Shown: positions 41,906-51,153 of the stretch, one piece after another
Position numbering within the stretch: the stretch's first letter is position 1
Layout of the letters: every line of letters starts with the position of its first letter
Source: Rhynchopus sp. YZ270_cl-10
Taxonomy: Eukaryota > Euglenozoa > Diplonemea > Diplonemida > Diplonemidae
Reading direction: 5' to 3'
Assembly (NCBI GenBank): GCA_964035575.1
Contig: OZ037847.1
Span: 1,634,001-1,698,000, forward strand
Length of the DNA: 64,000 nucleotides
The notes under the pieces: generated by a model
The model's database searches: none
What the model was told of the DNA's origin: nothing
The model's input: only the letters and a program-made list of their open reading frames with translations
Made by a program: the position numbers and the translations under genes

Positions 41906-42243
41906 GGGTTTAGACGTAGGTAGATAGGGGATAGAGGGATAGAAGGATAGAGGGGATATGCCCATCCTTTCGGAAGTTAAACAAACATCCAAACAACCCC
42001 TGCCTGGGGGTGGCGAGAGTAGGAAGAGCCGGAGCGTGGATAGAAGTTGCCATGCATTGCATCTCCATACACATTTTCCTCACCGCGCGTGTGCAGTCAC
42101 ACGTGTAGATTTTAGCGATTAGAGTTTAAAAAAAAAAAAAGTGGGGGTTTTTTATTCTTTTGGGGAAGGTCCGAAGGAGGGATGAACACCCCACACCCCA
42201 CATCGAAACCACAGCAAACCTAAATACACACCACCACACAACA
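41906..42243. other. Spacer coiled-coil gene to glutaredoxin
   Basis: 338 nt. GATAGAGG-type short tandem near 41920-41955 (AGATAGGGGATAGAGGGATAG), then A run and CA-rich leader. No gene. Confidence 0.6.
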
Positions 42244-42558
42244 ATGGCCGCCGCCGCCGCTAGAGAGCTCGCCAAGCCTTTTGGTGACGACGTTGCGTCC
42301 GGGAAGGTGCTGATCTTCAGCAAGTCGTACTGCCCCTACTGCGTGAAGGTGAAGGACCTGTTCAAGTCTGTCGGAGCTGACTTCAAGGTTGTTGAGCTGG
42401 ACAAGATCTCGAACGGCTCTGATGTGCAGGCAAAGCTTGCCCAGGCGACGGGACAGCGCACAGTGCCGAACGTCATCATCGGCGACAAGCACATCGGCGG
42501 ATGCGACGACACACAGGCACTGCACAAGAGCGGCGAACTCAAGAAGCTTGCCGCTTAA
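42244..42558 (+). CDS. Dithiol glutaredoxin (C-P-Y-C)
   Basis: Classical glutaredoxin of 104 aa, single exon, that reduces disulfides and glutathionylated proteins with glutathione. Seen: strand KVLIFSKSYC, the active site C30-P-Y-C33, the helix KVKDLFKSV, cis-Pro loop RTVPNVIIG and the glutathione-binding HIGGCDDTQAL. No targeting sequence is visible, so it is probably cytosolic. It is about the length of human GLRX. The start is the first ATG after a CACCACACAACA leader; a longer frame upstream is untranslated leader. The paralogue at 24778 has lost the second cysteine, so the two probably divide dithiol and monothiol tasks. Confidence 0.95.
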   Translation: MAAAAARELAKPFGDDVASGKVLIFSKSYCPYCVKVKDLFKSVGADFKVVELDKISNGSDVQAKLAQATGQRTVPNVIIGDKHIGGCDDTQALHKSGELKKLAA

Positions 42559-43194
42559 GTGTCGCAACAGTGTCTATTGTTATTTTAGTTTTAACCAGAG
42601 GGCGCAACCCAACGTTTTGCCCTATTATTGAAGCATTTCTTTTGAATTTATAGGATTATGTTTGGGCAACCCAATGTAATCCCTTTTGTTTTCGGCTAGC
42701 CAACTCTGCAAACCGATTCAGAAATCATGAGATATGATTTCAAATGTTATGCAAATCGTTACCATGGCATTTTCAAAAAGAAAAAAATCTGAGAATTTCA
42801 TCTCTCTGAAGCTCTTTGGATTTCTCAAATTATCGTAGTGGTTCAGATCTCGAATTTCATCTAAAATTAGTTCAGAGAAGAGATCATCAAACCACGCACG
42901 ATTTTTCCTTTGAGCGATTCGATAAGCTAATTGAGGGTTAAAGAGTTTTGGCATTACGAAAGCAAAAAAATTAAATATCTTTTTCCCGACTGTTTTCCGA
43001 GGGTACAAAATAAATTCGTCGATTAAAAAAAGACACCCTCTATGCAGTTCGTCTAACTTCTGGGAATGGGTCCTTTTTTCAGAAAAAATTATTTATAAAA
43101 CGCAAGACACGTTTATTTGTTTCCTCTCTTTAGTTCTTTCTCCATTTCCCTCCCCCCTTTCTTCCTCTCTGCCACCTCTCGCCTCACAGAAACA
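42559..43194. other. AT-rich island with a foreign-looking minus-strand frame
   Basis: From about 42630 to 43130 the composition is AT-rich but not homopolymeric, unlike other spacers. On the minus strand (43008 to 42718) a frame of ~96 codons, opening with a non-ATG codon, reads like real protein: mixed hydrophobic and charged residues, such as FNPQLAYRIAQRKNR and LILDEIRDLNHYDN. It uses A/T-ending codons, unlike all host genes here. I cannot name a family. It may be a piece of an inserted element. Confidence 0.4.
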
Positions 43195-43698
43195 ATGCAA
43201 AATGAACCTCGGTTTGGTCAGGAGGCAATGGAAGAAGTGTTACAGAAGCGCCGCTTGCATAGAAAGGCAATAGAACTGATGCTGCGACACGAGCCTGAGC
43301 AGATGGTCGACTTGGTTGCTATCTTCGAGGAGTGGAAGGGGCGGGAGAACGAACTTGTGGCGATGCTGACAAAGAAGTATCGCAACGCTGTGCAGAAGCA
43401 GACGACAGAAAAGGACGTCGCAGGCATCCTGCAGGTCAAGGGAAGCAGCACCGATGAGCACGTGCTCATCGCTATGGACGTGCTGCAAGGCATGGACATC
43501 ACGCTCAGAGCAGCCGCCACACGCACCCTCTTCACGAAGGCGTCCCCACACAGCAACACCACAGAGTACCTCGAAGCCGTGCACCTTCTCAACTACCTGC
43601 GCGACGCGTCCACACACCTCCAAATACACTTCGGTCGTGCGCCCGGTTCAGCACCCACCATAGCCAGGGAGCTGGCGTTTTTATCCACGATGCGTTGA
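43195..43698 (+). CDS. Small helical protein with KGRE...KKY motif
   Basis: Hypothetical protein of 167 aa, single exon. The N-terminal half is helical. RHEPEQMVDLVAIFEEW, then KGRENELVAMLTKKY (about 50-64), matches a short module (tyrosine/proline helix, then K-G-R-E-x-E-L, then K-K-Y) that recurs in many protist cytoskeletal and flagellar proteins; this resemblance is from memory of such proteins and is weak evidence. The C-terminal half (STDEHVLIAMDVLQGMD to FLSTMR) is also helical with no known motif. No membrane segment or signal peptide. GC-rich codon use and a CTCACAG acceptor-like site 5 nt before the ATG support a real gene. Confidence 0.7.
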   Translation: MQNEPRFGQEAMEEVLQKRRLHRKAIELMLRHEPEQMVDLVAIFEEWKGRENELVAMLTKKYRNAVQKQTTEKDVAGILQVKGSSTDEHVLIAMDVLQGMDITLRAAATRTLFTKASPHSNTTEYLEAVHLLNYLRDASTHLQIHFGRAPGSAPTIARELAFLSTMR

Positions 43699-43932
43699 TC
43701 TGTGGCCGAAACTGGGATGTGCATGTGTTTATGTCTCCTGTGACGCAAAGGTGCTTCAGAGGTGCGATGGCCCTCTCGGAGCGTGAGTGCATCCATAGGG
43801 GTTTGCACTTCACTTTATGTAGATTTTTTTGTATTAGAAACTTAAGAACGGTTTTCCTCTTTCATTTTCAGACCCCACCCCACCCCACCACCACCACCAC
43901 CACCATCCACCTGCAGTGGGAAAGGGAATGTA

Positions 43933-44985
43933 ATGGCAAAGGCGACAGATAGAGAGATACATCTTCGCGAAGGGGTGTATGTGTTCCCGTACCGTATCAC
44001 CAACCTGCCAATAGAGCGCACGCGCAAGCCGCCGTACCCTGTGCGGGAGATGGTGCAGCAGGGTGTGTGGGAGCAGCAGACGCAGGCGCTGCTTGTGTGC
44101 CACCACTGCTTCCAGCCCTTTGCTGCGCTGGGCCAGAAGCGTGTGTACAAGGACCACATCATCTCGTGCACCCCACGCGGCAAGGTTGTGTATCATGACC
44201 CCAAGACAACGCTCACAGTGCGCGACTACAGTACTCTGCAGCACACAGGCGAGGCAGACGTGTGCTCGAACCTGGCCTCCCTGATCGGGACCTTCGTGCG
44301 CGACAAGATCTCCTACACAGACATGGCACCGTTGTGCATGTTTGCGTTGTACTCAAGGGAGCCAAGGCCACGTTCCATGGTGTCCAACCCGCCACCCGAA
44401 GGAGTACTGGTCTCACCAAACGTGCCCGCAGACGTGACTGTATACGACAACGTCCTAGTCGGTGCCTTCAGCCACCAGGCCATGCCTGTCCCGGGCAGTG
44501 CGTGCCACCCGAATGCGATCTCCTGCTTTGCGGTGCTGCCGCCGTACAGGCAGCGTGGCTTTGGAACGTTCATGGTTGAGTTCGCACGCAGCATTGCAAC
44601 ACGAGGCGACCCGCTGCACCTGCGCCCCTTTAGCGTCGAGCGGCCGTTGTCGATGCGTGGGAGGAACTCGCACCGTAAGGTGTGGCGCAGGGAGTGCTGC
44701 CGGGCAGTCACAGCATTGCAGAAGCGGACGAGGCGCGGGAGGAGCACGTTCACCCTTGCGCAGGTGGCACGTGAGGCACGCATGGCTGAGGAGGATGTTG
44801 TTTCCACGCTGCGTTCCTACAGAATCCTTAGCAAAGGCGAAAGTGGTGGCGGCCCTGTACTTTGGATGGGCGAGAGCGTGAAAGAGGGGTGTGCGAGCGA
44901 AGGGCTGTTCAATGCCAAGGCCGTCCTCGACAGCTACCAGCCAGTGGTGCGGATACATATGCGCAGCCCCTCGCGAGGCGACTAG
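43933..44985 (+). CDS. Divergent MYST-family histone acetyltransferase
   Basis: 350 aa, single exon. A C2HC zinc finger (C56, C59, H75, C79) precedes a GNAT-like acetyl-CoA fold with CFAVLPPYRQRGFGTFMVEFA (198 onward), where R206-Q-R-G-F-G211 is the acetyl-CoA loop. The catalytic cysteine (C198) and the glutamate in S-V-E-R-P-L-S (E236) of the family are both kept, followed by the typical R-x-x-W-R-R block. A winged-helix-like C-terminus (TLAQVAREARMAEEDVVSTL) ends the chain. The insert between C198 and E236 is about four residues longer than in Esa1, and no chromodomain is present. An acetylase of histones or other nuclear proteins is inferred. A CATTTTCAG acceptor-like site lies 61 nt upstream of the ATG. 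Confidence 0.8.
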   Translation: MAKATDREIHLREGVYVFPYRITNLPIERTRKPPYPVREMVQQGVWEQQTQALLVCHHCFQPFAALGQKRVYKDHIISCTPRGKVVYHDPKTTLTVRDYSTLQHTGEADVCSNLASLIGTFVRDKISYTDMAPLCMFALYSREPRPRSMVSNPPPEGVLVSPNVPADVTVYDNVLVGAFSHQAMPVPGSACHPNAISCFAVLPPYRQRGFGTFMVEFARSIATRGDPLHLRPFSVERPLSMRGRNSHRKVWRRECCRAVTALQKRTRRGRSTFTLAQVAREARMAEEDVVSTLRSYRILSKGESGGGPVLWMGESVKEGCASEGLFNAKAVLDSYQPVVRIHMRSPSRGD

Positions 44986-45260
44986 AGAGTTTGCGGGTTT
45001 ACGGGTTATCTGTGTTCCTTATACACAGTGCCCTACGTGTTGTGGCGAGCCCAAAATAAAGCAAGTTTATTCAAACAGTTTTAGATGCTAAGAAAGAAAC
45101 GCGGAAAAGACAATTTGTTTTTATGTACTTTTCCAACACGGCTTCTTTGGACCTCCATATAATGTCCGCACAAGCTTCTCTTCTCCCACTTCCCCCCACC
45201 ACCCACCACCCACCACCCACCACCACCAGGTTATTATCTAAACTCTTCACCTCTAAAACA

Positions 45261-47028
45261 ATGTCCCGCTTCCCGGAGGAAAACATGTCGACTGCAAGCG
45301 ACGTGAGCTTCGACCCCTATGGCGACCTTCCCGTTGAGTACACGAACCCGCCTCCTCTGACTGCACCGCAGCAGCCCCAGCAGCAGCAGCAGCAGCCCAG
45401 CGCACACATGCCCTACGGCAACTACCAGCAGGCGCACACCATGCACGTTGCACAGCCCATGTACATCACTGTCGTGCACCCGAGTGGCCGCACTGCCTGG
45501 GTCCCCGTCCCCGACGGCGCGTCCCTCAACTCCGTGAAGGAGGAGGCCTGCAGGCAGCTTGGCGTGCAGGACGCAACCCAGCTTGCACGCGTCACCCCGA
45601 TGCTGGAAGATGTATGTCATCCCCAAACCCTCCCTTCCCACCACACCTTTGCAGACACCCATGGCCAGCCAGTGCATGCCGAATGACACACTCTACATCC
45701 TCCCCACCAAGACTGCCCCGGAGAACCAGCAGCAGCAACCGCAGCAGCAGCAGGCAGCAGCACCCATGTACCAGGACCTGCAGACGTCGCAGCCGGTGTC
45801 GCCGCTGAACCCCTCTATGCCGAGCACACCGCTGAGCATGTCGGGGTCCTTCCCGACCGCGGCGAGCATGTACCACAACGCACCGTCGTCGTTCTCGCAG
45901 AGCAACACACAGCTGAGCATGTCGGGTATGTAGAGGTGCTCTCCTTGTGAACCCACCGCTCCACCACACACCACCACACAGGTTCCGTGAACTGGCAGCA
46001 GCCATCGCTCGAGGAGAAGCTCGCCACCGCCGCCACAAGCTTGACAACAATCATCTCGCAAAGCAGACACTGCACGGAGCTCCAGCAGGACCTCGAGACT
46101 GCCTACCAGGCAGGCATCGACTGCTCGGCCGTCTTCCAAACCGCAGAGGCAATGCTGCCGGACCTGATCCTGCACCCGTCTGGAAACTACCTTGTGTCGA
46201 AGTGCTTCGAGCTGTGCCCGACCCTCATCGACAGAGCCGTTGATGTCATCACATCTGACGTATGTCATTGCAAAGCAAACATATAATGAAAACTGTCTGT
46301 GAGACGCCAAACTAGCACATTATCAAAATACCAAACCCACACAGGTGCGCATGTACGCCCTTCACAAGCACGGCTCGTACGTCGTGGAGGCGATCCTCGT
46401 GAGCCAGAACGCGAGCAAGGAGGCCAAGGGAGGTCTGATCTCGTCGCTGCTGAGCCCCACGAACCGCGTTGGTGTCGCGACACACGACTCGGGTAACTTT
46501 GTTCTGCAGAAGGCTATTGAGTATGCATTACCCCAACCACCACCCCACCACCACCACCACCACCACCCAGGAACTGCCCGGACGAGCTTCTTATGCTTCT
46601 TCAGGACGCTGTGCAGGCGGTGTTCCGCATGTCGACTCACGGACCGAAGATGCTTAAGAAGCTTGAGTCGCGTATTTCGAAGTCGCAGCAGGCACAGAAC
46701 GTGCACGTTGCACCTGTGGCGCAGACGAGCACACTGCCGCTTCCTGCCTCCACTGTGACGTACGTGAACCACGAGGCACCCACTGCCGTTGAGCAGCCGG
46801 AGGAGCACAAGCAGGAGGTTGTCGAGGCTAAGTCCATCAAGAAGGTCGAGATGAAGGAAGTCCGCAACACAAGGAAGGAGGCCATGCGTGTCCCCACCTC
46901 CACCCACTGGGCTGACGTTGAGGGACCCCTGTCCCCGCCGCCGCTGGTATGCCATGAGCACAACCATAATTCTTGTCAAACACATCCACACACCACAGTT
47001 CACTGAGTCCTGTGTGCCCCTCCCCTAG
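45261..47028 (+). CDS. PUF (Pumilio-type) RNA-binding protein with Gln-rich N-terminus, 6 exons
   Basis: About 493 aa; exons 45261-45611, 45655-45925, 45982-46259, 46345-46520, 46571-46946, 46999-47028, all in phase, all donors GTATG. The N-terminal ~205 residues are Gln/Pro/Ser-rich with polyQ runs and a small globular insert (MYITVVHPSGRTAWVPVPDG). From about 225 on come helical repeats of the Pumilio type: LILHPSGNYLVSKCFE, MYALHKHGSYVVEAIL and VATHDSGNFVLQKAIE, then FRMSTHGPKMLKKLE. Only about four repeats are recognisable instead of eight, so the array is short or diverged. PUF proteins bind 3' UTRs and repress or stabilise mRNAs. Intron 1 is only 43 nt. Confidence 0.8.
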
Positions 47029-48603
47029 TAGCTTTGGGGTTGTGACCTTCTTAGAGCGCCGTAGAAATCAAAAAGAAAAAACATACGTATAGCCCCCTTT
47101 AGACTTCCCATACCCCATTCACGGTCTCCATCGGGAAAGTACCTTGGAAAACAAAGTTGCAAATATTTACAGACAAAAAATAAATAAATCAGTCTCCTAC
47201 CTGAGATACTATAAAGAATCCAACCAAAGAAAAGGTTTCCGCAAAAAGGAGTTAACATTCTGGGAAGCTTTTTTTGTGTTTCTTTCTTATGAATCTCTGG
47301 TGAAAAGAGATTGAAAAAAAGAGCGCTGCTTTTATGCCGTCCTTTTTGTTGTATTTTCTTTGCACTCCTCCGTACCATATATTACCGGTTTTCTTGCTGC
47401 TTACAGTTCCCCCCTTATTTTTTCATCTTTTTTTTTTTTCATTTTTTAGATCCCACACTTTTTATTTTTGTGAATCCTCCTTGCCCCCTTCCCTTCCCTC
47501 TTTTTTCTTCAAAAGGTTTCTTTTGCCAAAAAACCCTCAACAATCTCATTTTCACAAAAATAACAAAAAATATCGCAGCCCACCCTGGAAATTCAGTTTT
47601 ATTCCAGGTGACGTTTTTAGATATCTTGGAGCCGCGAAAGCTCCACCATTTTTTTTTTTTGATATTTTTTTATTTGTTTTTTTGAGAGCAACAGCGTTGA
47701 GCGGAAGGCCCAGTCTGTTCAAAAAAAAGGATAAAAGGATACTATTTAGGGGTAAAAACCTATAGTATAAAAATGATTTTGGCGTCTGAAGCCGTCGAAG
47801 TGATTTCTGAAAAAAAAAACGCCTTCCCCAATTTTTTACCCAATTGCTTTTCAAGTTTTGAGGAGGGGAGAATGTGGAAAGCGAAATGCAAAGGAGATAT
47901 TTGTGTACACGGTGGTTCTGTGTCTTTATGACAGTCTGCTACAAAACACAGTTTTGTTTTGTTTTACACTTTTCGACTTTGTTGTGCTCTCTGTTTTCCT
48001 TTCAGTTGATGAAAAGCAAAAACTTGTCCGATATTATATTTTTCGTGTCCATATTGTAGTCAAAGCCTTTACCCCCTTCCTATTTTCCCCTTAGATCTTC
48101 TCCCTTATCCCTCCCCCTTTTGTTAGTTTTTTTCTGTTGTGAAAGGGATGGGATCACGTCTTTTTCTTTTTTTGGTTCTATTTTTTCAGTCGCTGACAAC
48201 AAAGAAATATTGTTGCGCGAGTAGGTAGGACGAAGGAAAAGCAAAACAGACAAAAAAAATATTATATTATAGCAAACAACGATTCGAACAACGACCATGT
48301 CTTATAACGCCCCACCCCTTTCATCTATGGGAAAACAAGAAAAAAAACCATTTAAAAAAAATGCGTGTCACGACGGTGCACACATTGCAAAAGGAAAACA
48401 CAAAAAAAAAATACAAAAAAGAAGAAGTCCAACACTTTGCAAAAACCCCCAAAAAAAAATTAACCTACAAACAAAAACAACAAAAAAAACAAAAAAAAAG
48501 CGAAAAGAATAGTGGAAATTCCACACAAAATAATGACATTTGCACTATTCTAACACCTTTTTTTTTTCCCCTTCAAAAAATACAGTACCTCACCTCACCA
48601 ACT
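47029..48603. other. AT-rich spacer after the PUF gene
   Basis: 1.6 kb of T- and A-rich sequence. No HP elements, inverted repeats or genes recognised. Confidence 0.55.
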
Positions 48604-49300
48604 TTAACCACCTATCTGCCTCTCGTCTTCATCTCTGCACCTCTGCCAGATCACCGATAGCGGCACGGACCGATTCCCATCATCCTGCTGTTCTCCTTCA
48701 CGCGCCAACAGGAGTCGGTTCTGCCCCAGCACCACCCCAAGCACATCCCCGCAGCATTTGCGTGCCGCGTTGATCGCGCTCCTCCTGTCGACTGCTTTTT
48801 TGAGCGGCAGCACCGGCAGCAGCTCCCGGCCAAGGGTGAAGGGGGCGACCTTCCAGAAGATGCCGTCTTGGCCGCTGGTGGATAGTACTTCGTCTACCGA
48901 CTTCGATGGGATGCGCACAGAAAGTTGCCGTCCGGTTACTTTTAAAACTTTCCACATATGACCTGCACGCCCTTGGGGAGGGAGCGTCTGCACAGCTTCT
49001 TCATCGTCGCGTCGGTGCTGTGCTCCACAGACGTCCATATCTTGTATAAGACGGTATGTTGCCTATGCAGCTACCGTCATGTACATCACAGTGGTAGCTG
49101 TTTTTGGCGGGTTGCCGCTTCGAGTCGCGCCTGCACCCCGACTTCTCGCTTCCCGATGTTGCCCACCGTGTAGATGTGGTACGGGCGTACGACACCCGCA
49201 CCATCGCGTCAGCAGTGACACCGGCACCATCGCGCTTTCCTCAAACGGGTACGGGCAAAGAACGGCGTACCCCTCCGCATCCTCGACCTCGTCCCACACA
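48604..49300. other. GC-rich block with competing frames, possible decayed gene
   Basis: A GC-rich island between AT-rich spacers. The minus strand has an open frame of 144 codons (49038-48604) with protein-like composition (SVRIPSKSVDEVL, DGIFWKVAPF), and further protein-like minus-strand stretches lie upstream to about 49300. The plus strand instead shows an intron-like GTATGT...TAG at 49052-49095 between open stretches. I cannot decide which strand codes. No family is recognised; an old, broken gene or element is the simplest reading. Confidence 0.4.
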
Positions 49301-49402
49301 CACCATTACAGTACCCCCTCTCTTCTCTTTCCTTCAACAAAAGGCACTTTTCGTTCTTTTCTCTTAGCCTTCTTGTTTACACAAATCTAAGGTACTGACC
49401 TG

Positions 49403-49861
49403 ATGGCTGTCATCGTGGTTGACATGGAGGATGTAGACGATGTCAGCGAGGAGGAGGACATGAGCATCGCAGAGCTGCAGGAGACAGTGAAGCAGCAGAG
49501 GGAGCTGATCGAGCTGCAGAAGGACTGTGCGCGCAATAAGGACGATGAGTGGGCGTACCTCGTGGAGCAGAAGAACGACGAGATTGCGCGTTTGCGGGAG
49601 CGTGTGTCGAAGATGCAGTTCGACATGGCCATGCAGTGCAACTCCTGTAAAGGAAAATGCTTCTGCGAGCAAATCGCAAGCCTCCAGGAAGCGCTCATCA
49701 CTGCGCGAAAACCCCTAAAAATGCGCGAGTTTTGCGTCCCCGTCCCGACGAAGCGGGCGGCATCCTCAGCATACACAGGGATGTCTGCACCCACTGCAGA
49801 AGATCTGTCTCAGCATTTCAAACGTCTCCGTATTGATGGAGGTGTCACTGCGAGTGCATAA
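49403..49861 (+). CDS. Small coiled-coil protein with a cysteine cluster
   Basis: 152 aa, single exon, not recognised. Residues 1-20 are very acidic (VVDMEDVDDVSEEED). About 20-80 form a coiled coil. Then C-N-S-C-K-G-K-C-F-C (about 81-90) places four cysteines within ten residues, which could bind zinc or disulfide-link a dimer, and a second short helix follows. The last ~50 residues are basic and low in structure. The start at 49403 follows a TCTTAG acceptor-like site. No homologue comes to mind. GC-rich codons like those of the neighbours support expression. Confidence 0.7.
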   Translation: MAVIVVDMEDVDDVSEEEDMSIAELQETVKQQRELIELQKDCARNKDDEWAYLVEQKNDEIARLRERVSKMQFDMAMQCNSCKGKCFCEQIASLQEALITARKPLKMREFCVPVPTKRAASSAYTGMSAPTAEDLSQHFKRLRIDGGVTASA

Positions 49862-51153
49862 TTACCAAAATTCTCATTTTTTTTTTGTAACATTACCCTA
49901 TTCAAAGAGTCGTCTCAGAGAGGAAAACATGCCTCAAGTGGCATGTTCTTTGTGTGTGCACGAGAAGCGCATTCATTTTGCTAGTTTTCTTTGTGTATGG
50001 ACCCTTTATGGGGTCCGAAAGGGGGGTAAGTTAGTACCCCTACGCACAGAGCATACCGCCCTAGTCTATCCCAAAGAGTTATCTCCTATCCCCTTTTTGG
50101 AAGTTTTCTTTTTAGCAATACTGCAATTTTCAGGTCTGTCTCCCGCAATGGTATGCATTGTGGCGTCTTTTAGTTTTCTTATAAAAGAAACTGAAACGAA
50201 AAAAAAATGCGATTTTTTTTTTCGTTTCACTTTCCATGCCATGTTTAGTTTTTGTCTCAGGGGTTGTTCTCAAATCTTGGATCGCAAAAAAAAAAAAAAA
50301 GCGATTTTTCCAGTATTCCGTTTTGTAAAGGTACAAAGCTTAGATCTGGTGAGACGTGGGTTGCACTGTGCTGTGGACATAGTACCACGCTGTTCATAGT
50401 TTATAAAGCAAAGAGTATAATGGAGTTCATCCTCGGATGTCTACACTACGAGCCAAAAGAACCAAAAAAGAGCGAAATAAAGCGAAAAAAATGGAAAGTC
50501 TCTCTTTTCTTGTGTGGTTACCCTACACAACGAGCTCACTTTGGGGGTTTTTTTCCCTCGAGAATAATACCATCTAATTTCTTCACATTGTTTAAGAGGG
50601 AAATGGTTGCCATTCAAACGTCCGTCCTGTGTGGTTGTTGATGGAGAAAGCTTTTGCCTCCAACTTGGGCACGAAGTTAATTGTACTGGACAAAAGACCT
50701 TAGTAAACGCCTTCGGGTTTACATTAAGTGTGTGCGCACCTATCTTGATATGTGTTGACACACACGATGCAAAAAAATAAATGTTGTGACAATTTGTATT
50801 TTTTTCCTTGCCTCATATCGTGCTGTCCGACATAATTCTGCATAACAAAGAAATTAGTAGCAAGCTTAGTCTCGGGCAACTACACTACACTTCCAAACAA
50901 ATGTTCAAACAAAACATTTTATTTTGGGGGTAAAAAAACTGTCTTTTTTCCCGTTGCTTCTGCCCATTCCTCATAGGAGTTTATGGGTTTGCCCACCTCA
51001 CTCTCCCTTTTTCTCTCCCTTTTTTTGGTCTCTGAAAAACCACCTTCTTGGATTGACAACAAACATCTGCGCTCTCTCACTTCTTTTCAATCTCCCTCCT
51101 CCTCCATCTCCTCACCCATCTCCACCACCGCCAAATTTTTTTTAGGTGATAAA
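49862..51153. other. Spacer before OGDH
   Basis: No gene seen. A degenerate HP1-like unit (about 49948-49980), CTACACTA-type repeats (50437, 50880) and T/A runs. It ends in a T-rich tract and TTTTTTTTAG eight bases before the OGDH ATG, a good leader acceptor. Confidence 0.6.

Noticed and set aside
48368-48384. CACGACGGTG, a possible fourth MITE of that family
   Set aside because: Only ten bases match and no inverted partner is found.
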